DNA of 64,000 nt, from the NCBI GenBank assembly GCA_965247435.1, contig OZ252019.1, forward strand, positions 310,001 to 374,000. The letters are read 5' to 3'. The notes beneath the pieces were generated by a model. The model worked only from the letters and a program-made list of their open reading frames with translations, searched no databases and was not told the DNA's origin. This DNA is from Ilyomonas sp965247435 (GTDB lineage: Bacteria; Bacteroidota; Bacteroidia; Chitinophagales; Chitinophagaceae). Positions 1-8,388 of this stretch are shown here, in pieces (position 1 is the stretch's first letter; each line of letters opens with the position of its first letter). The translations under genes and the position numbers were made by a program.

Positions 1-1
1 T

Positions 2-808
2 GGCTGCAAAGAATGCAGTGCCGTGTTTAACACACCGGAAGGGCGCAAAGAATTTGCCCGTTCTTCCAAACAGCTATTACAATATTTTGGCGCCGATGGT
101 TTAGACCTCGACTGGGAATATCCAACCATAGAAGGCTATCCCGGCCACCAGTTTTTGCCACAGGACAAGCAAAATTTTACAGCTTTAATTGTGGAACTGC
201 ACAAAGCATTTGGCAATAAATATGAACTGAGTTTTGCAGCAGGTGGTTTTACTAATTATATAATAAAATCGGTAGAGTGGGATAAAATAATGCCCCTGCT
301 TACGCGTGTAAACCTGATGACGTACGACCTGGTGAGTGGTTTTGCTACCACCAGCGGCCATGCAACGCCTTTGTACTCTACACTGCAGGAAAGGGAAAGC
401 ATTGCCAATGCGGTATATCTGCTGGATTCGCTGCATGTGCCGCTTAGCAAGTTAGTTGCCGGTGCTGCTTTTTATGCGCGGGTATTTGAAGTGCAGGATA
501 CGCTTAACCACGGTCTGTACCGGCCTTGTAAGTTTATAAGCGGCGTTGACTATAACCATTTCGATACAGCATTGCTGAACAATACCAACTTTGTTTACTA
601 TTGGGATAGTACGGCACATGCGCCGTACCTGTTTAATGCGAAAGAGCGCTTATTTGTAACATACGACGACCAGCATTCTATACGGGAAAAAACGCAATAT
701 GTGCTGGACCACCGGCTGGATGGCATTATGTTTTGGGAGCTTACCAATGATGTGCACAGCAATGGCCTGCTGCAGGCGATAAGTGAGGTGAAGAACAAAG
801 TAAAATAA
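2..808 (+). CDS. GH18 family chitinase, C-terminal part (cut by the window edge)
   Basis: The frame is open to the left edge, so the true start lies outside the window; a GTG at 23 is internal. The protein contains the GH18 signature DGLDLDWEYP, whose last acidic residue is the catalytic proton donor in DxxDxDxE. Downstream, MTYDLVSG, GAAFYARVF and MFWELTND fit later strands of the GH18 TIM barrel. The family hydrolyses chitin or related beta-1,4-GlcNAc polymers by substrate-assisted catalysis. The C-terminus ends soon after the barrel, so no carbohydrate-binding or T9SS sorting domain follows. A signal peptide would be in the missing part. Confidence 0.9.
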   Translation, partial: GCKECSAVFNTPEGRKEFARSSKQLLQYFGADGLDLDWEYPTIEGYPGHQFLPQDKQNFTALIVELHKAFGNKYELSFAAGGFTNYIIKSVEWDKIMPLLTRVNLMTYDLVSGFATTSGHATPLYSTLQERESIANAVYLLDSLHVPLSKLVAGAAFYARVFEVQDTLNHGLYRPCKFISGVDYNHFDTALLNNTNFVYYWDSTAHAPYLFNAKERLFVTYDDQHSIREKTQYVLDHRLDGIMFWELTNDVHSNGLLQAISEVKNKVK

Positions 809-1251
809 GAATCGCAATACTTTGAAGTGTCTTAGAGAAAGGAAGAAGGTTATTGGCGGCGCTGATTGGTCAAAGATTTTATTAGTCAACCCATCATCTG
901 AGTAGTAACTTAATTTGAAACGGACAAGTTACAAAACTGTGGGTTTAAGACGCATTACCGTTAAAAGACTTACTAACCTGTCAGGTTACACCTCACTATT
1001 TTAAAACTAAGTTAATACCATCATGTGTAAATACAGATGTGACTTAGAGGCCATCCAAAAAACAGGTCAAAATGTTTCCCGGCGATGGGAGCGCAGGCAA
1101 GATGGAAGAATGCTTCATAATTGTGCAGTTTGTTTCCCCATCGGACAGGCTCTAAGGGTAAGTATTAGCATGAAATACGGCTACATACAGATTCTGTAAA
1201 TAAAAAGGTAAAAGCTCCGGCTAAAATTTTCATTTTCATACAAAAAAACTT
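809..1251. other. Intergenic region, no convincing gene
   Basis: I find no recognisable gene in these 443 bases. A 58-codon plus-strand ORF at 1023-1199 has four cysteines but no recognised family. Around 976-992 there is a near-palindrome (AACCTGTCAGGTT) followed by TACACCTCACTATTTT; a similar stretch in inverted orientation lies near 35145-35170, so this may be a copy of a small dispersed repeat. Confidence 0.4.
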
Positions 1252-1629
1252 ATGAATGCTATCGGCTATTTTGAAATTCAATCTTCGTATCCGCAACGGG
1301 ACATCCGGTTTTATGAAGCTATATTCGGGTGGAGATTTATAAGGGCGGACTTATTACCAATAGAATATTACCGTATAGAAACCAACAGCATTAACGGCGG
1401 ACTGCTGCAACGCCCTGCCTCTGTGCCGCCTGCAGTAAGCGGCACCAATGCGTTTGTATGCTCTGTAAAAGTTGACAATTTTGATAAAACAAACGAACTC
1501 ATACTACAAGCCGGCGGACAGATAGCTTTGCCAAAATTTGCCATTCCCGGGAAATGCTGGCAAGGCTATTATTTAGACTTAGATAACAACACATTCGGAA
1601 TATTTGAGGCAGATGCAAGCGCAAAATGA
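1252..1629 (+). CDS. VOC-superfamily (glyoxalase/bleomycin-resistance-like) protein
   Basis: A 125-residue protein with the vicinal-oxygen-chelate layout: the N-terminal strand IGYFEIQSS, RFYEAIFGWRF (typical of the first betaalphabetabetabeta unit) and the C-terminal GYYLDLDNNTFGIFE. VOC proteins are metal-dependent dioxygenases, isomerases or drug-binding resistance proteins, and the substrate cannot be told from sequence. The final DNNTFGIFE carries the glutamate often used as a metal ligand. It stands alone, with the next gene on the opposite strand. Confidence 0.8.
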   Translation: MNAIGYFEIQSSYPQRDIRFYEAIFGWRFIRADLLPIEYYRIETNSINGGLLQRPASVPPAVSGTNAFVCSVKVDNFDKTNELILQAGGQIALPKFAIPGKCWQGYYLDLDNNTFGIFEADASAK

Positions 1630-1770
1630 GGTAATTATAACAGTGTTATTTGAAGAGAAAACACGGTTATATTCTTAAAAACCAATCTCCTGCAGAGAAC
1701 TTGCAGCTATAGCATACTGAAATACCGGAAATACTTTTTTTGAGCTTGGCAGCCATCAGATAACCGCTGC

Positions 1771-2106
1771 TTACAGTGCTATTAACTGCCCGATAATTTC
1801 CTGCGGCGTTGATGCTGCTCCCATAGCATTTACCTGATCGAAATAATTGTACCACCCGGCGCTTTCTACCATTAATTCAAATTGCCGGGCTGCAGCACCA
1901 TTAGGAAAAGTCCATACCGCAAAATAATCGTAATCAACTTTAGCAAGCGTCGCTTGTTCATTACTGCCCCAGCTTACAATGGCAACGCCGCTTTCCAAAA
2001 GCTGTTGTATGGCGGGTCCCAGCGCAGCCATGTAATCAGCCCGCGCTTCTTTTGACAGGTTTATCCATCCTTCCTTTGCTTTCCAAAGCTCAATGTAAGT
2101 AATCAT
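1771..2106 (-). CDS. Small conserved hypothetical protein (DUF6616-like)
   Basis: A 111-residue soluble protein starting MITYIELWKAKEGW. The pattern of an aromatic-rich N-terminus, SWGSNEQ and a central YDYFAVWTFPN resembles a small Bacteroidota family with a ferredoxin-like or dimeric alpha-beta barrel fold; the name DUF6616 is from memory and not checked. No catalytic residues are evident and no neighbour suggests a role. Confidence 0.6.
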   Translation of the reverse strand: MITYIELWKAKEGWINLSKEARADYMAALGPAIQQLLESGVAIVSWGSNEQATLAKVDYDYFAVWTFPNGAAARQFELMVESAGWYNYFDQVNAMGAASTPQEIIGQLIAL

Positions 2107-2402
2107 ATTGTGCAGGTATTTATGCGTATGAGTAATATACAGGTTTTATAGCTCCGATTTTTTTAGCAGTTGCCTTTCTTTCAGGTACTGGCCACCCTGT
2201 AAGTTATAAACAGGCTGTAAAGAATATAGCTGTACAATGAAATAGCAAGCAGCAATACTATCTGGTGTTCTCCGGCTACCTGTTAAAATGTTTGAAGAAG
2301 CTCCCCAGAATCAAGTGTAATTAATGTTAACAACCTGCTTAAAGAAGCTAACCGGAATTACAGCCGTGGTTGTGGTTAACGGGCCGTTCCTGTATAGTTG
2401 TA

Positions 2403-2828
2403 TCAACTGATCAAACTGTCGTGCCGGAAAAAATAGGGTATTAAGAAAGCAGCCAGCCCGCCGATAACTACCTGTGTAGCTATTACAATTATCCGGAATT
2501 CGGGTGGCACATCGCCGGTTACACTTTGCCGTAAGGTAATGCCGAGATAAACAATAACAACGGTAACAAGAAATACAATAATGCGGTAAGCCGGGATGCC
2601 TTTGCGCAGGTAATACACAAAGAAATAAAAGATAACACCGCAGGCAAGCGACAGCAGTAAGGTACCAAAAACGATAACCGTGATGTCTATGCCGTTAAAG
2701 TCCTGGAAGCCGGTAATAAAGCGGTAAATAAACACAAAGAGTATATTAATGACCGTGGCAACAATGCCGGAAAACAATCCGCTTAAAACGCCCCTGGATA
2801 AATCGCTTTGAGGATAATCGTAGTTCAT
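2403..2828 (-). CDS. Four-helix membrane protein of unknown function
   Basis: A 141-residue protein with four predicted hydrophobic segments at about residues 14-38, 47-74, 80-99 and 112-133, short loops and a charged N-terminus (MNYDYPQSDLSRG). The N-terminal GVLSGLFSGIVATVINILFV recalls small Bacteroidota inner-membrane proteins of unknown role. No charged residues lie within the helices, arguing against a transporter with an obvious ion path. It is monocistronic. Confidence 0.65.
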   Translation of the reverse strand: MNYDYPQSDLSRGVLSGLFSGIVATVINILFVFIYRFITGFQDFNGIDITVIVFGTLLLSLACGVIFYFFVYYLRKGIPAYRIIVFLVTVVIVYLGITLRQSVTGDVPPEFRIIVIATQVVIGGLAAFLIPYFFRHDSLIS

Positions 2829-3015
2829 ATAAATGGATATTTGGTGTGCGGTAATCAGGCTTTTGCAGACAATCTGTACGTATTATTTCCAGGCAGTCAA
2901 TCAACAATTATAAAGGCAGCGTAAAGAGGCGGCAATCGGTTCTTTTGTGTACAGTCTGCCCAATAAAGATAGTACATTTTTCAGGCTGCCGAAAAATTTA
3001 TAACCAGTTGCCACG

Positions 3016-3687
3016 TTATTCGCCTGACCTGTTCCTTATAAAACGTTCAAGCTCCTGCAGATTGATTTGGGTGTAGTTATCAATTATAAAATCGGCGTTT
3101 TGTATTTTATCCCGCGATTGCATTGTAGTTAAAGCAATCACTTTCATTCCGGCGCTTTTAGCAGCAGCAATACCCGAAACGGAATCTTCAAATGCTATAC
3201 ATTGCCTGGGATCGGTGCCCAGGCTTTGCGCAGCTTTAATAAATATTTCCGGGTCAGGTTTCCCTTTTGTTACCTGCGACGCATCAATAACACTTTCGAA
3301 ATATTGCTTAACTGGAAGATGCTGAAACAAAAAATTAATATTCACCGGCAACCCGGAAGTTGCTACTGCCATCGGGATACCGGCGTTTTGCAATATTTGC
3401 AAAAAAGGAATTAAACCATCAACCGGCTTAATATGCGGCTTGTACAATTCGCGGTACAGCGATTCTTTTTCATCAGAGAAAAGTGCAAGTTCTGCTGCTG
3501 TTATTGCTCTCTGGAAAATGTAGGCAAGGCTCTCATTCGCCCGCTTTCCATTGATATTTTGCTGGTATTCCTCCACCGAAAGCTCGCGGCCTCTTTGCTT
3601 ATAAAATGCCTGCCAGGCCTGCACATGGTAAGGATTATTGTCCACCAATGTTCCATCCATATCAAATATTACGGCGGCAGGTTTCAT
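3016..3687 (-). CDS. HAD-superfamily hydrolase, beta-phosphoglucomutase-like
   Basis: 223 residues with the full HAD motif set: motif I FDMDGTLVD (nucleophile D9, acid/base D11), motif II VATSG, the motif III lysine in TKGKPDPEIF, and motif IV AFEDSVSGIAAAKSAGM. The alpha-helical cap inserted after motif I (YHVQAWQAFYKQRGR) is the C1 type seen in beta-phosphoglucomutases and small sugar-phosphate phosphatases. Its exact substrate is unclear. The next gene downstream in the same direction of reading is separate by about 60 bases at its 5' side. Confidence 0.85.
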   Translation of the reverse strand: MKPAAVIFDMDGTLVDNNPYHVQAWQAFYKQRGRELSVEEYQQNINGKRANESLAYIFQRAITAAELALFSDEKESLYRELYKPHIKPVDGLIPFLQILQNAGIPMAVATSGLPVNINFLFQHLPVKQYFESVIDASQVTKGKPDPEIFIKAAQSLGTDPRQCIAFEDSVSGIAAAKSAGMKVIALTTMQSRDKIQNADFIIDNYTQINLQELERFIRNRSGE

Positions 3688-3748
3688 CGGATAGTATTTT
3701 ATCTTTCAGGCAAACGCTTACACAAATTTCTATTTCCGTGTGTAAACA

Positions 3749-4420
3749 TCAGGACATTCTTGCCAGGGCAAGTATGTCCGGTACTTCCAGCACCTGCTTT
3801 GTGTAACCTTTGGTAGCAGCTTTAATCATGGCTAAACCCAGTTCTTTCAAAGAAGAAACATACTTCGGCGCTACAGCTTTTACAATAGGTACCAGCCAGC
3901 CTAAATATTTATAGTATGGCAGCGTATTTTTTAGTCCTTTCGCAGGCTGCAATACACCGGGACGAAAATTGTACACTTTTTCAAAATCCAGCTTCAGCAG
4001 ATCGTTCTCCGTTTTACCCTTTACCCTTGCCCACATAGTTCTGCCGTTCTCTGTACTGTCTGTGCCGGCGCCGGAGATATAGCAAAAAGTAAGGCCTTCA
4101 TTTTGGCGGGCAAGTGTTTCGCCAAAAAGTAAGGTTAAGGTGTAGGTAAGCCTGTAAAACTCCGGCTCTTTCATCCCTACGGAAGATACACCGAGGCAAA
4201 AAAAGCAGGTATTGTAGCCCGTAAGTTGTGTTTTAACTCCAGATAAATCAAAGAAGTTATCGTGGATAATCTCTTTTAGTTTCGGATGCACCACGCCGCA
4301 TGGCTTCCGGCTGACAGACAGCACAGCTTCAACATCCGAATGCTGCAAACATTCATGCAGTACACCCTCGCCTACCATGCCGGTAGCGCCGGTTATTATT
4401 AAGCGTAATTTGGCTGGCAA
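3749..4420 (-). CDS. NAD(P)-binding Rossmann-fold protein, HTATIP2/NmrA-like
   Basis: 223 residues starting with the dinucleotide-binding loop ITGATGMVGEGV (glycines at 11, 14 and 17). It then shows the extended-SDR pattern with a central YISGAGTDS strand and FRPGVLQPAKG near residues 150-160. The classical YxxxK pair is not obvious, as in HTATIP2-like proteins. The role is probably a redox enzyme or NAD(P)H sensor. It lies 61 bases upstream of the HAD gene on the same strand, so the two may be co-transcribed. Confidence 0.75.
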   Translation of the reverse strand: MPAKLRLIITGATGMVGEGVLHECLQHSDVEAVLSVSRKPCGVVHPKLKEIIHDNFFDLSGVKTQLTGYNTCFFCLGVSSVGMKEPEFYRLTYTLTLLFGETLARQNEGLTFCYISGAGTDSTENGRTMWARVKGKTENDLLKLDFEKVYNFRPGVLQPAKGLKNTLPYYKYLGWLVPIVKAVAPKYVSSLKELGLAMIKAATKGYTKQVLEVPDILALARMS

Positions 4421-4649
4421 TTCGTTTTATTTATCGGGTTAAAAGGCTGCTGCTTTTTATTCTTTACGCAGTCTGTTTTATTCAGTACCATTCCGTAAAG
4501 ATAGAACCGATTCTGCATAAGTTCTTGCTGCTGTTAAGCCGGCAGCTTTCCGGTTATTGTTACTTGTTTGTTGTGTTGCCTTTTCTCATACAGCTAATTG
4601 CGCTGCTAATCCATGGTAGCAGAATGGCTTTCGCGGTGTGCAGTGGTAT

Positions 4650-5005
4650 AGACTCCATTATAAACAAAAAAGAAGTTTAAATAAAATTTTTACCGCTGCC
4701 ATTGTCTGCCACACGGTAATCATTTCAGCGGATGAAGCCAGGCTGGCAAACCAACGTTTTGGTAAACTGGTACCCTAAACCGGCAAACTCACGCTTGCCC
4801 TCGAAGTAAGGCGGCTTGCTGTAAAAAGCACCTCATCAGAAGCAGGTGCATAGAGTGTATTGATAATAACAGCAGGATGGCTAAGCGGAACAAAGGGGTT
4901 GAAGCGATTGCGGAAACGGTAGCGGTAAGTACTGTTTACCCAGCGTTGTTCTATCCGGGCGCGGTGCTCAATTTTTACAAGGGCAATATTTTGGGAGACT
5001 TATTT
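4650..5005 (-). pseudogene. Remnant of a DUF2490 outer-membrane protein gene
   Basis: No full ORF survives, but minus-strand translations give QNIALVKIEHRARIEQRW then YRYRFRNRFNPFVPL in one frame. PYFEGKREFAGLGYQFTKT follows in another frame, ending at a stop near 4724, with GSGKNFI further on. The succession (HRxRxEQRW, RYRFRxR, YFxxxRxFAGxGYQ) matches the conserved C-terminal half of DUF2490 proteins. At least one frameshift and one in-frame stop are present, and the N-terminal half is missing. The family assignment is from recognition, not a search. Confidence 0.55.
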
Positions 5006-5039
5006 GGAAAAATGCTTTCTTAAAAGTTACTGATGGCAT

Positions 5040-5180
5040 CATCAGCTATCAGACGCTTACTGGTGAAGAACATTATTTGTATGCTATGCAACAATCAAAC
5101 CTGCCTCAGACAATACCCTTAAAACAATTAGCTTTATTTTGGGAATGACACCTACTTCGCTTAGCAGAAGAATAAAAATT
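5040..5180 (+). pseudogene. Remnant of a Crp/Fnr-family regulator (C-terminal HTH)
   Basis: Translation gives TGEEHYLYAMQQ followed by TIPLKQLALF, and after a one-frame shift near 5140 GMTPTSLSRRIK. This is the recognisable C-terminal winged-helix layout of Bacteroidota Crp/Fnr regulators (sxEERYxxLL, IPQKxIASYLGITPxSLSRIR). Only the DNA-binding end is left; the cyclic-nucleotide-like domain is absent. It sits directly beside two other gene remnants. Confidence 0.55.
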
Positions 5181-5224
5181 AAGCTAATTATTTATTACCA
5201 TTTGGCAATTTCAAATAATGAACC

Positions 5225-5427
5225 GTACCAACCAGATTCTCATTCCGACTTTAAGCCTTATAGATGTGAAGTAACATTTAAGAACAGCCACGAAACAGGC
5301 ATACGACCATTAATTTGAACAACTTGGTTTTATAAAAAACAAAAAGCGTTGGGGCTTTTATTTAATCAGCGGATTCAGAGAAATATCAAAAGACGACTTT
5401 GAAGTTATAAATTATGCGATGAAATAA
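5225..5427 (+). pseudogene. Decayed 3' end of an unrecognised gene
   Basis: Two plus-strand frames join across a probable one-base insertion near 5319 (TTAATTTGAACAA): DFKPYRCEVTFKNSHETG in the first, EQLGFIKNKKRWGFYLISG and KDDFEVINYAMK in the second, ending in TAA at 5425-5427. Continuity of protein-like sequence across the shift supports a broken gene. I do not recognise the family. Confidence 0.4.
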
Positions 5428-5440
5428 GGGCGAACGCAAA

Positions 5441-5510
5441 GTCCGTTCTTTGCGGTATAAGTGCAGCGCACCCCGAAGTAAATAATAAAGGCAGGTCTCC
5501 CGGCCTGCTT
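5441..5510 (+). repeat. Solitary REP-like element (same family as the RAYT flanks)
   Basis: Two hairpins separated by a conserved spacer: CGCAAAG/CTTTGCG starting just upstream at about 5434, then AGCGCACCCCGAAGTAAA, then GCAGGTC-TCCC-GGCCTGC at 5491-5508. The spacer and second-hairpin layout match both ends of the RAYT element at 39.0-39.8 kb (AGCGCACCTTGAAGTAAAA followed by a TCCN-loop hairpin). It lies 34 kb away from the transposase gene. The second hairpin may also act as a transcription barrier upstream of the next gene. Confidence 0.7.
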
Positions 5511-5637
5511 ATTTATTTATAGTTACGCTTATGCTGGCAAAAGGAGAACGGAACGTGAGCCTTTTAGCATACAAATGGAATATTCCTGTGATAATTACAT
5601 AGGTAAAAAGGAGTGATATTTACCAGATAAAATATAT

Positions 5638-6837
5638 ATGCTACCTAACAATCACCTCCGTGCTACAGCAATACTAAGTGCTGTATGTATATTAGTCTCC
5701 TGCAGTAAAATGGATACTAAAACAATGCCTTCGCCGGCCGCCGTTTCCACAGAACAAATGACTTCGGAAAACGGAAGTAACCCCGATGAACTGGTTTTAA
5801 AAAGTGCGGTTGCAAGCACTACCGAAAGTCATTTATATACCGAAAGCAATAAACGCTCTGGAAACACCATCATTGAGTTTACACAAAAGGCGGACGGCAC
5901 TTTGGCAGACCGGAATGAATATGCTTCCGGTGGTTATGGCTACGGCGAAGCTTTGGGTTCGCAGGGTGCGCTGGCGGTAAGCAGGGAAATGCGGTTGCTT
6001 TTTGCAGTAAATGTGGGTTCCAACTCCATCTCCTCTTTTAAGATACGCACCAATGGCAGCCTGCAGTTGTTATATACGGTAAGTAGTTACGGGAATGTAG
6101 CCAACAGTTTAACGATCCATGGCAATACCATGTATGTGCTTAATACCGGGAGTTCCACCATTTGTGGTTTCAAGATAGATCCGAATGGCTTTTTTCGTAA
6201 AATGGAAGGATCTATCCACAATTTAAGCGGGCTAAATGTAGATGCCCCGCAGATCAGTTTTCAACCCGATGGCAAAGCGTTGTATGTAACAGAAAAAATG
6301 ACGAATATCATAGATAAATTTAAGGTAGATGCTGATGGTAACATTACTTCCTCTATGCAGGAAACTTCTAACGGTATTACGCCTTTCGGTTTCGATTTTA
6401 GCAGGAACCCGCAGTATTTAATTGTTTCCAATGCAGCCAACGGCTTCAGCGGAGCAGGTTCCTGCACGTCGTACAAAAGCGATGGCAGCGGACTTACCGC
6501 TATCAACGGCGCAGTTTCCGACTATCAGTCGGCACCTTGCTGGGTTGCTACTACACAGTACGGATCGTTTGCTTTTGTAAGCAATACAGGATCTGACCGC
6601 ATTTCCTCCTATTACATTGATAAAACAGGCGTGCTTTCACTCCTGAAATCCGTTGCCGCAGAAGATGGCGCACACCCTATTGACATTGTTGTGAGCGCGG
6701 ATAACAGATACGTTTACAACATTAATTCGGTATCGCATACGATTAGTGAATATGCGAGAAAGCCGGCAGGTGTGATAGAATTGATCGGTAAGGTAACCAC
6801 GTTGCCTCCTTATGCAGTAGGGCTGGTATCTTTTTAA
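5638..6837 (+). CDS. Secreted lipoprotein with a lactonase-type seven-bladed beta-propeller
   Basis: 399 residues. The N-terminus has a lipoprotein signal, ILSAVCILVSCSK, with the acylated cysteine at about position 22, so it is expected on the outer membrane or in the periplasm. From about residue 70 onwards are repeated blades of the YncE/lactonase type (for example LLFAVNVGSNSISSFKI, LYVTEKMTNIIDKFKVDADG, AFVSNTGSDRISSYYID, RYVYNINSVSHTISEY). This fold occurs in 6-phosphogluconolactonase-like and surface-binding proteins; catalysis cannot be judged. A strong terminator follows at 6919. Confidence 0.8.
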   Translation: MLPNNHLRATAILSAVCILVSCSKMDTKTMPSPAAVSTEQMTSENGSNPDELVLKSAVASTTESHLYTESNKRSGNTIIEFTQKADGTLADRNEYASGGYGYGEALGSQGALAVSREMRLLFAVNVGSNSISSFKIRTNGSLQLLYTVSSYGNVANSLTIHGNTMYVLNTGSSTICGFKIDPNGFFRKMEGSIHNLSGLNVDAPQISFQPDGKALYVTEKMTNIIDKFKVDADGNITSSMQETSNGITPFGFDFSRNPQYLIVSNAANGFSGAGSCTSYKSDGSGLTAINGAVSDYQSAPCWVATTQYGSFAFVSNTGSDRISSYYIDKTGVLSLLKSVAAEDGAHPIDIVVSADNRYVYNINSVSHTISEYARKPAGVIELIGKVTTLPPYAVGLVSF

Positions 6838-6918
6838 TTTCACCTGCTTCAAAAACTCTACGATTATACCTTAAGTAAGAAGCAAACCGCCGATACGCAA
6901 TTATTAATAATCTTTTTG

Positions 6919-6965
6919 TAAGATGGAAAAAGACACGACTTATCGTTGTGTCTTTTTCCATCTTA
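6919..6965 (+). terminator. Strong intrinsic terminator, 18-bp perfect stem
   Basis: AAGATGGAAAAAGACAC at 6920-6936 is exactly complementary to 6948-6964, extended by one pair outside and about three inside, leaving loop TTATC. A-rich and T-rich arms make it usable in both directions. It follows the beta-propeller lipoprotein gene by 80 bases. Confidence 0.75.
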
Positions 6966-7114
6966 AAGCTTGCTACAGTTTAATTCGCACTTGCTTTATC
7001 AATGGAAGAATAAGACTTTTTAAAAATTGCCACAACGCCAATAAAAACACTGACTTCTTTAATAAGCGTTTGGAAGAAATGTTAGCAGGCATCCACTGCC
7101 ACAAAGCGCTCATA

Positions 7115-7153
7115 AAGTCCCTCTTCCCGGGGAAAGGGACTTAGGGTGAGGTC
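7115..7153 (+). repeat. Imperfect inverted repeat with GGGTGAGGT tail
   Basis: AAGTCCCT at 7115-7122 pairs with AGGGACTT at 7135-7142 and is followed by AGGGTGAGGT. The arms continue almost to the centre. Palindromes of this form with a GGGTGAGGT tail are, from memory, common as dispersed intergenic repeats in Bacteroidota. Only one copy is in this window. Confidence 0.4.
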
Positions 7154-7319
7154 AGGTAAGAGCACTACAACTTTATAACACTGTTGCTATAATATCCACT
7201 TGTGCAGCAGCTCCATGGTTGTGGTTAGTTATTTGTAAACCGGCAGACAGGCCCGATTGATGTTGTTTCGTATTTTTATGCGTTGCCGGTAAAGAAACCG
7301 CCGTCCCCAACAGGAATGT

Positions 7320-8249
7320 ATGCGTACACTGAATGTTATTTTATCAGCGCTGTTTGCATTTTTATGTATAAGGGCAACAGCCCAAAAGCAGGTGTGGGCG
7401 GGCAGCACGAAAGAAAAACACACAATTCCATTCCATTTAACGGCGTATAATAACATCGTAATAAAATCGGTGTTAAACAACCGCGACACGGTGCTTTTGA
7501 TGCTTCATACAGCTTCAGGTGATGTAACAGTTACGGAAGCAGCATTTAAAAAAATGAAAACGGTACAGTTGGAGGGTACTGCAGATAGTGTGAAGAGTTG
7601 GGGCGGTAATACAAACGCTTCCGACTTCAGCAAGAATAATGTACTGAAAATAGAAGATTTAAACTGGAGTGAAATAACCATCTGGAAAGACCAAAACTCC
7701 GGATAGGAAACCGATGGAAAATTTGGCCTCAATCTTTTCGAAAACAAAATACTGGAGGTTAACTTTAATAAAAACCTGCTGACCGTAGCAGCAAAGCTGC
7801 CGCGCAATATAAATAAATACCAAAGATTTCAATTGTTGGCCCGTAGCGACGAGCTGTTTATTAAAGCAGTTTGCCAAACAGCGAAAGATAGTTTTGGAAA
7901 TGAATTTTTACTTCATTCGGGCTATTCCGGCGCTGTTTTACTGGACGATAATTTTGTAAGCGACAATAAAATCGGGCAGCAGATAACCATAACCGGTGAA
8001 AAAAAATTACAGGATGCTTATGGCAATGTTCTTACTACCAGGAAAGGCATTTTGCCATTGTTTAAGATAGGTAAGCAGCAGTTGGCGAATGTGCCGGTTG
8101 GCTTTTTTGAGGGAGCGATCGGAACACAAAAAATAAGCATTATCGGCGGCGATATTTTAAAAAGATTCAATTGGGTAATAGACGCGAAAAGAACATACAT
8201 TTATCTGAAACCCAATAACCTGTTTAAAACACCCTTTTCCAATACGTGA
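7320..8249 (+). pseudogene. Retropepsin-like aspartyl protease family gene with an in-frame TAG
   Basis: One reading frame from ATG 7320 to TGA 8249 (310 codons), interrupted by TAG at 7704-7706 (codon 129). Upstream: signal peptide MRTLNVILSALFAFLCIRATAQ and a first half containing VLLMLHTASGDVTVTE. Downstream, with no frame change: TDGKFGLNLFENKILEVNF, then FLLHSGYSGAVLLDD and IIGGDILKRFNWVIDA. The D-T/S-G pair expected in aspartyl proteases is altered to HTASG and HSGYSG, so catalysis is doubtful even without the stop. It is most simply a recent nonsense mutation; a sequencing error is possible. Confidence 0.7.
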
Positions 8250-8372
8250 ATTGCGGGCACTCGACAGTAAATTTCGAAAAAAAGTTTGCCACGATAATGT
8301 AAATTTTGCAAGAGGTAAGTGTGTATGTTTCTAAAAGCCCGTTAAACAAAAAAGCGACATTTTTTATTGGCT

Positions 8373-8380
8373 TACCTTCG
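8373..8380 (+). promoter_or_regulatory. Probable -7 promoter element for rimO
   Basis: TACCTTCG lies nine bases before the rimO ATG and differs from the Bacteroidota -7 consensus TAnnTTTG at one position. The identical string ttaccttcgcg precedes fusA. No clear -33 TTG element is visible at the usual spacing, so support is moderate. If used, the transcript would be nearly leaderless. Confidence 0.4.
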
Positions 8381-8388
8381 CGCGGTTT

